Assembly (NCBI RefSeq): GCF_003651185.1 | Contig: NZ_RCDC01000007.1 | Span: 310,001 to 374,000 of the forward strand | Reading direction: 5' to 3' | DNA length: 64,000 bases | Source of the DNA: Stenotrophomonas rhizophila | GTDB lineage: Bacteria > Pseudomonadota > Gammaproteobacteria > Xanthomonadales > Xanthomonadaceae | Part shown: piece by piece, positions 33,345 through 42,121 of the stretch | Position numbering within the stretch: position 1 is the first letter of the stretch | Layout of the letters: the number at the start of each line of letters is the position of its first letter | Notes under the pieces: generated by a model | What the model saw: only the letters and a program-made list of their open reading frames with translations | What the model was told of the DNA's origin: nothing | The model's database searches: none | Made by a program: the position numbers and the translations under genes

Positions 33345-35348
33345 ATGAATCTGTTGGGTAAACTGACCTTTGCCGACATTCCGCATGACCCGATCATCAT
33401 CACCACGTTGATCGGTGCTGGTATCGGCGGCCTGCTGGTGTTGGCCCTGATCACCAAGTTCAAGCTGTGGGGCTATCTCTGGAAAGAGTGGTTCACCTCG
33501 GTCGACCACAAGAAGATCGGCGTGATGTACCTCATCGTCGCCTTCGTCATGCTGCTGCGCGGCTTCGCCGACGCCATCATGATGCGTGTCCAGCAGGCGA
33601 TGGCCGCTGGCGGCAACGAGGGCATCCTGCCTCCGCACCACTACGACCAGATCTTCACCGCCCACGGCGTGATCATGATCTTCTTCGTGGCGATGCCGCT
33701 GATCACCGGCCTGATGAACGTTGTCGTGCCGCTTCAGATCGGCGCACGCGACGTCGCCTTCCCGTTCGTCAACTCGCTCAGCTTCTGGCTGTTCGTAGCG
33801 GGCGCGGGCCTGGTGATGATCTCGCTGGGTGTCGGTGAGTTCGCGCAGACCGGCTGGCTGGCCTTCCCGCCGTTGTCAGGCAAGGAATACAGTCCAGGGG
33901 TAGGTGTCGATTACTACATCTGGGGCCTGCAGGTCGCCGGCCTGGGTACCACGCTGAGCGGCATCAACTTCTTCATCACCATCTTGAAGATGCGCACCCC
34001 CGGCATGAAGCTGATGCAGATGCCGATCTTCACCTGGACCGCGCTGGTCACCAACGTGCTGATCATCGCCGCCTTCCCGGTGCTGACGATCACCCTGGTG
34101 CTGCTGACCCTGGATCGTTACCTGGGCACGCATTTCTTCACCAATGACGGTGGCGGCAACGCCATGCTGTACATCAACCTGATCTGGATCTGGGGTCACC
34201 CGGAAGTCTATATCCTGGTCCTGCCGGCCTTCGGCGTGTTCTCCGAGGTCATCGCCACGTTCTCGCGCAAGGCGCTGTTCGGCTACAAGGGCATGGTCTA
34301 CGCCACCGCCTGCATCGGCGTGCTGTCGTTCCTGGTCTGGCTGCACCACTTCTTCACCATGGGCTCGGGTGCCAACGTCAATGCCTTCTTCGGCATCACG
34401 ACGATGATCATCTCGATCCCGACCGGTGTGAAGATCTTCAACTGGCTGTTCACCATGTTCCGCGGTCGCGTGCAGTTCACGACCCCGGTGCTGTGGACGA
34501 TCGGCTTCATGGTCACCTTCACCATCGGCGGCATGACCGGCGTGATGCTGGCGATCCCGGCCATCGATTTCGTGCTGCACAACAGCCTGTTCCTGATCGC
34601 CCACTTCCACAACGTCATCATCGGCGGCGTGGTGTTCGGCATGTTCGCCGGCATCACCTACTGGTGGCCGAAGATGTTCGGCTTCCGCCTCAATGAAACC
34701 TGGGGCAAGCGCGCGTTCTGGTGCTGGTTCATCGGCTTCTATGTGGCCTTCATGCCGCTGTACATCCTGGGCTTCATGGGCATGACCCGCCGCATGCAGA
34801 GCTACCCGAACATGGAATACCAGCCGCTGCTGATCGTCGCCATGTGCGGTGCCTTCATCATCGGCGCCGGCATCCTGTGCCAGGTGATCCAGATCGCCGT
34901 GTCGATCCGCGACCGCAAGAAGACCGCCGACCTGACCGGCGATCCGTGGGACGCCCGTACGCTGGAGTGGGAAACCTCTTCGCCGCCGTCGTTCTACAAC
35001 TTCGGCTCGCTGCCGCGCGTCAACGAACTGGACGAGTTCTGGGAGCGCAAGCAGCGCGGTGAGGCGTGGGAGCGCCCGGCCAAGTACACCGACATCCACA
35101 TGCCGCGCAACACCGGCACCGGTGTGGTGATCGGCGCCTTCAGCCTGGTGTTCGGCTTTGCGATGATCTGGCACATCTGGTGGCTGGCCATCGTGGGTCT
35201 GGTCGGCATGATCGGCACCTTCATCTGGCGCACCTTCGACAAGGACGTGGATTACTACGTGCCGGCCGCGGAAGTGGAGCGGATCGAAAATGAGCACCGT
35301 CGCCACCTGGTGGCGCAGGGCCTGGTGAAATCGGAGCTGAAGGCATGA
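33345..35348 (+). CDS. cyoB: Cytochrome o ubiquinol oxidase subunit I
   Basis: Protein of about 667 residues, the catalytic heme-copper subunit. Ligand regions are intact: heme b His in [11 protein letters not shown], the CuB His and cross-linked Tyr in WGHPEVYI, the CuB pair in WLHHFFTMG, and heme o3/heme b His residues in [11 protein letters not shown]. It reduces oxygen to water and pumps protons with CyoA, C and D in the inner membrane. The ATG at 33345 is chosen because GGGAG lies 7 bases ahead; an upstream ATG at 33339 overlaps the cyoA stop but is only one base from that site. It overlaps cyoC (ATGA). Confidence 0.96.
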   Translation: MNLLGKLTFADIPHDPIIITTLIGAGIGGLLVLALITKFKLWGYLWKEWFTSVDHKKIGVMYLIVAFVMLLRGFADAIMMRVQQAMAAGGNEGILPPHHYDQIFTAHGVIMIFFVAMPLITGLMNVVVPLQIGARDVAFPFVNSLSFWLFVAGAGLVMISLGVGEFAQTGWLAFPPLSGKEYSPGVGVDYYIWGLQVAGLGTTLSGINFFITILKMRTPGMKLMQMPIFTWTALVTNVLIIAAFPVLTITLVLLTLDRYLGTHFFTNDGGGNAMLYINLIWIWGHPEVYILVLPAFGVFSEVIATFSRKALFGYKGMVYATACIGVLSFLVWLHHFFTMGSGANVNAFFGITTMIISIPTGVKIFNWLFTMFRGRVQFTTPVLWTIGFMVTFTIGGMTGVMLAIPAIDFVLHNSLFLIAHFHNVIIGGVVFGMFAGITYWWPKMFGFRLNETWGKRAFWCWFIGFYVAFMPLYILGFMGMTRRMQSYPNMEYQPLLIVAMCGAFIIGAGILCQVIQIAVSIRDRKKTADLTGDPWDARTLEWETSSPPSFYNFGSLPRVNELDEFWERKQRGEAWERPAKYTDIHMPRNTGTGVVIGAFSLVFGFAMIWHIWWLAIVGLVGMIGTFIWRTFDKDVDYYVPAAEVERIENEHRRHLVAQGLVKSELKA

Positions 35349-35986
35349 GCACCACTATCCCCAACACCATGAACCCTGGGCACGCCGCGCACGCGGCGGC
35401 CCACGGCCATGACGACCACGAGCACCACGACACCGGCGGCAATACCGTCTTCGGTTTCTGGGTGTACCTGATGAGCGATTGCCTCATCTTCGCCACCCTG
35501 TTCGCGACCTACATCGTGCTGTCCGGCGGCACCGACGGCGGCCCCGGCCCGAAGGACCTGTTCGAACTGTCCTTCGTCGCCTGGGAAACCACGCTGCTGC
35601 TGGTCTCCTCGCTGACCTTCGGCCTCGGCATGATCGCCATGCACAAGCAGAAGGTGGGCCAGATGTACGCATGGCTGGCCCTGACCTGGCTGCTGGGCTT
35701 CGGCTTCATGTGCATGGAAGTGTGGGAGTTCAACCACCTGATCCACCAGGGCTACGGTCCGGACCACAGTGCGTTCCTGTCGGCGTTCTTCGCGCTGGTC
35801 GGTACCCACGGTCTGCACGTGAGCGCGGGTCTGCTGTGGCTGCTGATCATGTTCATCCAGATCAAGCAGAACGGCCTGACCCAGACCAACAAGACCCGCA
35901 TGGCGTGCCTGAGCCTGTTCTGGCACTTCCTGGATCTGATCTGGATCGGCGTGTTCTCCGTCGTCTATCTGAATGGAGCGCTGTAA
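35345..35986 (+). CDS. cyoC: Cytochrome o ubiquinol oxidase subunit III
   Basis: Protein of 213 residues with five transmembrane helices. The His-rich N-terminal tail ([17 protein letters not shown]) precedes [25 protein letters not shown], the CyoC/CoxC start. [20 protein letters not shown] and [15 protein letters not shown] are family blocks. It is a structural subunit of the oxidase. It starts in the cyoB stop (ATGA) and ends in the cyoD start (TAATG). Confidence 0.96.
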   Translation: MSTTIPNTMNPGHAAHAAAHGHDDHEHHDTGGNTVFGFWVYLMSDCLIFATLFATYIVLSGGTDGGPGPKDLFELSFVAWETTLLLVSSLTFGLGMIAMHKQKVGQMYAWLALTWLLGFGFMCMEVWEFNHLIHQGYGPDHSAFLSAFFALVGTHGLHVSAGLLWLLIMFIQIKQNGLTQTNKTRMACLSLFWHFLDLIWIGVFSVVYLNGAL

Positions 35987-36336
35987 TGGCCGCACATGAC
36001 AATCACGCACACGATCATGGCCACAGCGCTGCCGGCGAAAGCCATGGCAGCGTCAAGTCCTACCTGATCGGCTTCGTCCTGGCCGCCGTGCTGACCATCA
36101 TCCCGTTCTGGGCGGTCATGCATGGCGACCTGCCGCGCTTCACCACCGGCGTCATCATCGTCGTTGCCGCGGTGCTGCAGATCCTGGTGCACCTGGTGTT
36201 CTTCCTGCACCTGGACCGCTCCTCGGAACAGCGCTGGAACGTCAGCGCGGCGGCCTTCACCGTCGTGGTGATCGGCATCATCGTCGCCGGCTCGCTGTGG
36301 GTCATGCACAACATGAACGTGCACATGATGCACTGA
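35986..36336 (+). CDS. cyoD: Cytochrome o ubiquinol oxidase subunit IV
   Basis: Protein of 116 residues with three transmembrane helices (SYLIGFVLAAVLTIIPFWAV, FTTGVIIVVAAVLQILVHLVFFLHL, FTVVVIGIIVAGSLWVMHNM) and a His-rich N-terminus. This is the assembly subunit of the oxidase. The ATG at 35986 overlaps the cyoC stop. No cyoE (heme o synthase) follows directly; it must lie elsewhere in the genome. Confidence 0.95.
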   Translation: MAAHDNHAHDHGHSAAGESHGSVKSYLIGFVLAAVLTIIPFWAVMHGDLPRFTTGVIIVVAAVLQILVHLVFFLHLDRSSEQRWNVSAAAFTVVVIGIIVAGSLWVMHNMNVHMMH

Positions 36337-36360
36337 CGTCTTCGCGACGTTGCCACACGC

Positions 36361-36388
36361 AGAAAGGCCGCCCTCGGGCGGCCTTTCT
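36361..36388. terminator. Terminator after cyoABCD
   Basis: AGAAAGGCCGCC-CTCG-GGCGGCCTTTCT, a strong stem 24 bases past the cyoD stop, lying between convergent genes. Its T-run is short, but the stem is AT-ended on both sides, so it can serve both strands. Confidence 0.8.
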
Positions 36389-36464
36389 GTTTGGTTCGCC
36401 CTCGCATCCGTATGAGAAGCCGCGGCGGGGCTCGGCTACCGGAACCGAGGCGCCGAGCCGCGCG

Positions 36465-38528
36465 CTACGCTGCTTTCGCCAGCCGCATGAACTCCGCCGC
36501 ATCCACCGGCCGCCCGAGGTGGTACCCCTGCAGCTGATCGCAGCCCATGTCGCTCAGGTACTGGCGTTGGCCGGCGGTCTCCACGCCCTCGGCGACGATC
36601 TGCAGCTGCAGCGAGCGGCCCAGCGCGATGATCGAGGAGACGATGGCGGCATCTTCAGCGTTGTCTTCCAGATCGTGCACGAAGGCGCGATCGATCTTCA
36701 GCTCGGTGGCCGGCATGCGCTTGAGGTAGAGCAGGCTGGAGTAGCCGGTGCCGAAGTCATCGATGGAGATGTTCACGCCCATCGCGGTCAGTCCATGCAG
36801 GATCAGCAGGCTCGCTTCCACATCGCGCATCGCAGTGGTTTCGGTCACCTCCAGCGTCAGCCGCTTCGGGTCCAGCCCGTGTTTCTCCAGCGTGCGGCGC
36901 ACGGTCTCCAGCAGCGTGCTCGAGCCGAACTGCAGCGGCGACAGGTTCACCGCCATCGTCCAGTCCGGATGCCCGGCATCGTGCCAGTGGCGCAGCTGCG
37001 CGCAGGCCCGGTCGAGCACCCAGTCGCCGATGGACAGGATCAGCCCGCTGCGCTCGGCGATCGGGATGAACGCATCCGGCGACAGCAGGCCCAGTTCGGG
37101 GTGCTGCCAGCGCACCAGCGCCTCGGCCCCGATCAGCGCGTTGCCGTTGGCCTGGAACTTGGGCTGGTAGTGCAGCACCAGCTCGCTGCGGCTGACCGCC
37201 TTGCGCAGCTCCTGCAGCAGCTTCAGCTGGCGGTTGGCGCTGACGTTGAGTGACTGGGTAAAGAAGGTATAACCGTTCCGGCCCGAATCCTTGGTGTGGT
37301 ACATGGCCGCATCGGCGTGGGCCATCAGATCGCGCTCGGTGGTGGCATCGGCCGGGTACAGCGCGATGCCCAGGCTGGCGCTGACCTGCAGTTCCAGCGC
37401 ATCGATCTCGAACGGTTCGGCCACGCTGGCGATGATCCGTTCGGCGACCACCGCTGCGTCTTCCGGATCTTCCACCTGGAACACGATGACGAATTCGTCT
37501 CCGCCCAGCCGCGCGAACGTGTCCTGCGCACGCAGCAGCGCGGTGATCCGCTCACTGACCTGGATCAGCAGTTTGTCGCCGAGCTGGTGGCCGTAGGCAT
37601 CGTTGATCGCCTTGAAACCATCGAGGTCGCAGAACATCACCGCGAAGCTGAACTGCCGGCGTTGTGCCTTCTCGATGGCCTGCTCGATCCGGTCCTGCAG
37701 CAGCATGCGGTTGGGCAGCTGGGTCAGCGGGTCGTGCAGGGCGGCCTGCATCAGCTTCTCGTTGGCCTGCGCCAGCGAATCGGCGAGCAGGCCGGTACGG
37801 GTACGCATCTGGCGATCGAACACCGAGGCGATCAGCGCGATGCCCAGCGTGGCCAGTGTCGTCACGATCACCAGTACGGCCAGCCATTTGGTATCGATGC
37901 CCTGGCCGTAGGCCGCGCCGCACAGCGCGCCCTCGGGGAAGTTGGCTGCGGCCATGCCGGTGTAGTGCATGCCGACGATGGCCAGGCCCATCACCAGCGA
38001 GGCCAGCCCGCGCAGCAGGAACGGCCGGCGCTGCTCCAGGCGCAGCCGGAAGGCGATCCACAGCGCCGCACCGGCCGCGCCGATCGCGATCAGGATCGAG
38101 GCGGCAAACCACACTGGGTCGTAGTCGATGCCCGGCTGCATCTCCAGCGCGGCCATGCCCAGGTAGTGCATGGCCGCGATGCCCAGCCCCATCAGCACCG
38201 CGCCCGCGCACAGTCGCGACCACGGCAGCTGCGCACGCGAGACCAGCCACAGCGCATACGCCGAGGCGCCGACCGACACCGCCAGCGAGTACAGGGTGAT
38301 GGCCAGGTCATAGCCGACCGGGATCGGCAGGTGGAAGGCGAGCATGCCGATGAAGTGCATCGACCAGATGCCCAGGCCCATCGCACCGGCGCCACCGGCC
38401 AGCCACCAGCGGGCGACCCGGCCGCGGGTACTGGCCAGGCGACCGGCCATGTCCAGCGCGGTGTACGAGGCGAGGATGGCGACCAGCAGCGAGAACACGA
38501 CAAGACTCTGGCTGTAGGTGCCGGTCAT
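36465..38528 (-). CDS. MHYT-GGDEF-EAL c-di-GMP protein
   Basis: Protein of 687 residues. Residues 8-235 form an MHYT membrane sensor with seven helices and three MHxxGM motifs (MHFIGM 57-62, MHYLGM, MHYTGM). MHYT domains are thought to bind copper and sense gases such as O2, CO or NO. Residues about 262-425 are GGDEF with GGDEF at 342-346 and an RxxD site (RAQD, 333-336). Residues about 435-685 are EAL, with EALVRW (469-474), VTETTAM, DDFGTGYSS and EGVET all intact. Both synthesis and breakdown of c-di-GMP are therefore possible. The ATG at 38528 gives the MHYT start; the open frame to 38693 runs into the divergent radA. Confidence 0.93.
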   Translation of the reverse strand: MTGTYSQSLVVFSLLVAILASYTALDMAGRLASTRGRVARWWLAGGAGAMGLGIWSMHFIGMLAFHLPIPVGYDLAITLYSLAVSVGASAYALWLVSRAQLPWSRLCAGAVLMGLGIAAMHYLGMAALEMQPGIDYDPVWFAASILIAIGAAGAALWIAFRLRLEQRRPFLLRGLASLVMGLAIVGMHYTGMAAANFPEGALCGAAYGQGIDTKWLAVLVIVTTLATLGIALIASVFDRQMRTRTGLLADSLAQANEKLMQAALHDPLTQLPNRMLLQDRIEQAIEKAQRRQFSFAVMFCDLDGFKAINDAYGHQLGDKLLIQVSERITALLRAQDTFARLGGDEFVIVFQVEDPEDAAVVAERIIASVAEPFEIDALELQVSASLGIALYPADATTERDLMAHADAAMYHTKDSGRNGYTFFTQSLNVSANRQLKLLQELRKAVSRSELVLHYQPKFQANGNALIGAEALVRWQHPELGLLSPDAFIPIAERSGLILSIGDWVLDRACAQLRHWHDAGHPDWTMAVNLSPLQFGSSTLLETVRRTLEKHGLDPKRLTLEVTETTAMRDVEASLLILHGLTAMGVNISIDDFGTGYSSLLYLKRMPATELKIDRAFVHDLEDNAEDAAIVSSIIALGRSLQLQIVAEGVETAGQRQYLSDMGCDQLQGYHLGRPVDAAEFMRLAKAA

Positions 38529-38676
38529 GGAGAAGCCTGGAAAAGGTTGAAGGAGGGCAGTGGCCCGCCGGAGTATCGGCATCGCGGCCGGAATCTTGAG
38601 CAGGGGCGCTCGGCGTCTCGGTTGCTGCGACGCGGCTCGGCTATCCTGCCCCATCGATTCTGAAGCGGAAGTGGAC

Positions 38677-40056
38677 ATGGCCAAGCGACTCACCGCTTAC
38701 GTCTGCAGTGAATGCGGCGCCGAATACAGCAAGTGGCAGGGCCAGTGCACCGAGTGCGGGGTCTGGAACACGCTCAGCGAAATCACACTGGAAAGCGCGA
38801 CGCCCACCAAGTCCTCGCCGGCGTCGCGCCGTTCCGGCTGGGCCGGCAAGGTCGATGCGCCCAAGATCATGGCGCTCAAGGACGTGCAGCAGACCGAGCA
38901 CCTGCGGGTGAGCACGGGCATCGGCGAGTTCGACCGCGTGCTCGGCGGTGGCCTGGTCGAAGGTGCGGTGGTGCTGGTCGGTGGCGATCCGGGTATCGGC
39001 AAATCCACCCTGCTGCTGCAGGCGGTGGCGAAGATGGCGGCCAGCTTGCCGGTGCTGTACATCACCGGTGAGGAATCGCTCTCGCAGGTCGCTGGCCGCG
39101 CGGTGCGGCTGGATCTGCCGCTGGACAACGTCAACGCGCTGGCCGAAACCCAGGTCGAGGCGATCCTGCAGCATGCCAGCGTGGCCAAGCCGCGGCTGAT
39201 CGTGGCCGATTCGGTGCAGACCCTGTGGACCGAATCGCTGACCGCCGCGCCCGGCTCGGTCAGCCAGGTGCGTGAGAGCGCCGCGCGGCTGGTGCGCTTT
39301 GCCAAGGAAACCGGCACCGCGGTGTTCCTGGTCGGCCACGTCACCAAGGAGGGCGGCATTGCTGGCCCGCGCGTGCTCGAGCACATGGTCGACGCGGTGC
39401 TGTACTTCGAAGGTGAGAGCGGCAGCCGATTCCGCCTGCTGCGGGCGTTCAAGAACCGCTTCGGCGCGGTCAACGAGCTGGGCGTGTTCGCCATGGGCGA
39501 GAAGGGCCTGAAAGAGGTCTCCAATCCCTCGGCGATCTTCCTCTCCGGCGGCAGCACCCAGCAGCCGGGCAGCTGCGTGATGGTCACCCGCGAAGGCACG
39601 CGCCCGTTGCTGGTGGAAGTGCAGGCACTGGTGGATGCCTCACCGCTGTCCAACCCGCGCCGGGTGGCGGTGGGGCTGGAGCAGAACCGCCTGGCGATGC
39701 TGCTGGCGGTGCTGCACCGCCATGGCGGCGTGCTGGTGGGTGACCAGGACGTGTTCGTCAACGTGGTGGGCGGCATCCGCGTGCAGGAGACCGCCGCCGA
39801 TCTGCCGGTGCTGCTGGCGGTGCTGTCCTCGCTGCAGGACCGGCCGCTGGCCGAGAAGACGATCGCCTTCGGCGAAGTGGGCCTCTCCGGCGAGATCCGC
39901 CCCGTGCCCAACGGTGAGGACCGCCTGCGCGAGGCGGCCACGCATGGCTTCAAGCGCGCGATCGTGCCCAAGGCGAACGCGCCGAAGACCGGCAGCGTGA
40001 AGGGCATGGAGGTGATCGCGGTGGAGCGGTTGTCGGAGGCGATCGACGCGCTGTGA
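38677..40056 (+). CDS. radA: DNA repair protein RadA
   Basis: Protein of 459 residues. It starts with the zinc finger CSECGAEYSKWQGQCTECGVW, then a RecA-like ATPase with Walker A GGDPGIGKSTLL, the RadA-specific KNRFG block (AFKNRFGAVNELGVF) and a C-terminal Lon-like domain (GLSGEIRPV). RadA helps branch migration and recombination intermediate processing. The ATG at 38677 gives the family N-terminus. It is divergent from the MHYT protein. Confidence 0.97.
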   Translation: MAKRLTAYVCSECGAEYSKWQGQCTECGVWNTLSEITLESATPTKSSPASRRSGWAGKVDAPKIMALKDVQQTEHLRVSTGIGEFDRVLGGGLVEGAVVLVGGDPGIGKSTLLLQAVAKMAASLPVLYITGEESLSQVAGRAVRLDLPLDNVNALAETQVEAILQHASVAKPRLIVADSVQTLWTESLTAAPGSVSQVRESAARLVRFAKETGTAVFLVGHVTKEGGIAGPRVLEHMVDAVLYFEGESGSRFRLLRAFKNRFGAVNELGVFAMGEKGLKEVSNPSAIFLSGGSTQQPGSCVMVTREGTRPLLVEVQALVDASPLSNPRRVAVGLEQNRLAMLLAVLHRHGGVLVGDQDVFVNVVGGIRVQETAADLPVLLAVLSSLQDRPLAEKTIAFGEVGLSGEIRPVPNGEDRLREAATHGFKRAIVPKANAPKTGSVKGMEVIAVERLSEAIDAL

Positions 40057-40173
40057 CCGGGGCCGGGCCGAGGCTCGGTTGTCGCGCCCCTGTGAGCTGA
40101 GCCCATGCTCGGCTCACCCATGACGAATGGGTCTGCGGTCAGCCAGCCTGTGCTAGTTTTCCGGGCTCGACGA

Positions 40174-40193
40174 AGGCGCCCTCCGGCGCTTTT
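40174..40193 (+). terminator. Terminator-like hairpin between radA and the Hsp90-like gene
   Basis: GCGCC-CTCC-GGCGC followed by TTTT, 25 bases before the Hsp90-like ATG. It may end radA or act as an attenuator for the next gene; the sequence does not decide. Confidence 0.6.
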
Positions 40194-40217
40194 CCGTGGC
40201 AAGGAGTAATCGATTAC

Positions 40218-42074
40218 ATGCAGGACCCGATGTTCAGCACCCCCGCTGCCGAAATCCGCCGCGCCGGGGTCGATCTCAATGGACTGATGACGGTGCTGGG
40301 CAAGCACCTGTATTCCACCCCGATGGTGGCGCTGCGCGAACTGGTGCAGAACGCGCACGATTCGATCATCCGTCGCCGTATCGAGCAGCCGGGCATCCCG
40401 TGTGTGTCGCGCATCGACGTGCAGGTCGATGCCGCCGCCGGCGTGCTGCGCATCACCGACACCGGTGCCGGCCTGACCCGGCAGGAAATCCACGATTACC
40501 TGGCCACGGTCGGCGTGGGTTACACCCGGGGCCTGCGCCAGGAGGGCGAGGACAATGACGGCTTGATCGGCATGTTCGGCCTGGGGTTCCTGTCGGCCTT
40601 CGTGCTGGCGCGCCGTGTCAGCGTGCGCACCACCTCCTACCAGGCGCCGGAGCTGGGCCACCTGTACGTGTCCAGCAACGCCGAGCAGTACACCGTCAGC
40701 GACGTGCCGGCACGGGTGATCGGCACCGAGGTCGAGCTGGAGCTGCATCCGGACTTCCTGCCGCTGGCCAACGAAGCGCGCCTGCACGAGGTGCTTGGCC
40801 GCTACTGCGCGCTGCTGTCCGAACCGATTTTCATCGGCGCTGCCGCCGAGGCCATCAACCCTGAACCGCCGCCGTGGCGCGGGCAGGGTGATGTCGCGCT
40901 GCATCCCGTGCAGGCGCGTCGCCAGGCGCTGCAGTTCGCTGCCCGTTTCGAACACGATTTCGAGCCCATCGTGACGATGCCGCTGCAGTCCGATGGCAGC
41001 AGCGATGCCATCGGCATGCTCTGGGTGCAGGATGGTGCCACCTACGGCACCAGCGACAACCGCAACCTGTCGGTGTTCGTGCGCGGCATGCTGCTGGACG
41101 ACGATGCACGCGACCTTTTGCCGCCGTGGGCCGGTTTCATCGGCGGGGTGATCGAGTCGTCGAAGCTGACCCCGACGGCCAGCCGCGAGGATCTGCAGCG
41201 CGATGATCACTATCGCGCCGTGCAGCACGCCCTGCTGGAAGCGCTGATCGATGGCCTGGCCGACGTCGCACGCCAGCAGCCCGAGGCCTGGCGGCGTGTG
41301 CTCAGCCGGCACAATGAAGCCCTGCTGGGCGCAGCCCTGTGCGATGAGCGCCTGTTCGACCTGCTGCTGGAACACGTGCGCGTGCCGACCTCGCAGGGTG
41401 ACCTGCCGGCCAGCGCGTTGCCGGCGCGTGGCGCGGTGCATGTGATCCTCGACAACGGTGGCGGCTTCGAGGAAATGCTGTTCCGTGCGATGGGCGTGCC
41501 GGTCGCGCATGGCCATCGCTATGCAGTGGTGCCCTTCCTGCGCCGCTGGGCCCAGGCCAAGGGCCTGCGCCTGGTTGAGCTCGGTACCGAGCAGGGCAAT
41601 CGCGCACTGTTCCGCACTGACCACAGCCTTGACGATGCGCAACTGGCCTGGCTGCGTGAACACCTGGGCGATGGCGAACAGCTGCTGCCGGCGCGCTTCA
41701 GCCCCGAGGCGCTGCCGGTGGTGGCGGTGCCCGACCGCGAAGCCGAGCTGAAGCAGCGCCTGGAAGACGACGAGAACGACAAGCGCGTCTCGATGGCCGC
41801 CTTGCGCCTGGCGCGCCAGTTCACCGCGCGAATCGAGGCGCGTGCGCCGTCACGGCTCTACCTCAACCTGGACAATCCAGCGGTGCAGGCATTGCTGCAG
41901 GCCCAGCGCGATGGCCACCCGCAGGCCGCCTCGGCCGCACGCCTGCTGCGCTCGCTGAAGATCATCGTGTCCGCACAGGGCCGGCCGTTGCAGCGGGCTG
42001 CGGCAACGCCGGGCCCCGATCTCAATGGTGCATTTACCGATATTGCCGGTGCCCTGCAGCAGATGCTGCGCTGA
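40218..42074 (+). CDS. Hsp90-family ATPase, divergent HtpG-like
   Basis: Protein of 618 residues. The N-terminal GHKL ATPase motifs are clear: ALRELVQNAHDS (Glu41, Asn45), DTGAGLT (Asp81) and GMFGLGFLSAF (118-128). A middle-domain SREDLQ (Arg323) matches the Hsp90 Arg that contacts ATP gamma-phosphate. The C-terminal half is poorly conserved, and it differs enough from E. coli HtpG (624 residues) that I treat it as a separate Hsp90-like family, not housekeeping htpG. It likely folds or remodels client proteins in the cytosol. AAGGAG precedes the ATG. The repeat protein gene 47 bases downstream is probably its operon partner. Confidence 0.9.
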   Translation: MQDPMFSTPAAEIRRAGVDLNGLMTVLGKHLYSTPMVALRELVQNAHDSIIRRRIEQPGIPCVSRIDVQVDAAAGVLRITDTGAGLTRQEIHDYLATVGVGYTRGLRQEGEDNDGLIGMFGLGFLSAFVLARRVSVRTTSYQAPELGHLYVSSNAEQYTVSDVPARVIGTEVELELHPDFLPLANEARLHEVLGRYCALLSEPIFIGAAAEAINPEPPPWRGQGDVALHPVQARRQALQFAARFEHDFEPIVTMPLQSDGSSDAIGMLWVQDGATYGTSDNRNLSVFVRGMLLDDDARDLLPPWAGFIGGVIESSKLTPTASREDLQRDDHYRAVQHALLEALIDGLADVARQQPEAWRRVLSRHNEALLGAALCDERLFDLLLEHVRVPTSQGDLPASALPARGAVHVILDNGGGFEEMLFRAMGVPVAHGHRYAVVPFLRRWAQAKGLRLVELGTEQGNRALFRTDHSLDDAQLAWLREHLGDGEQLLPARFSPEALPVVAVPDREAELKQRLEDDENDKRVSMAALRLARQFTARIEARAPSRLYLNLDNPAVQALLQAQRDGHPQAASAARLLRSLKIIVSAQGRPLQRAAATPGPDLNGAFTDIAGALQQMLR

Positions 42075-42121
42075 GCACCGCCCCCTCTCATCCAGCCTTC
42101 GCTAGACAGGAGCATTCCCCC

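Noticed and set aside
40218..42074. Calling the Hsp90-like gene canonical htpG
   Set aside because: Length is similar but the C-terminal half and several N-terminal positions differ from HtpG; the linked repeat gene is also not typical.
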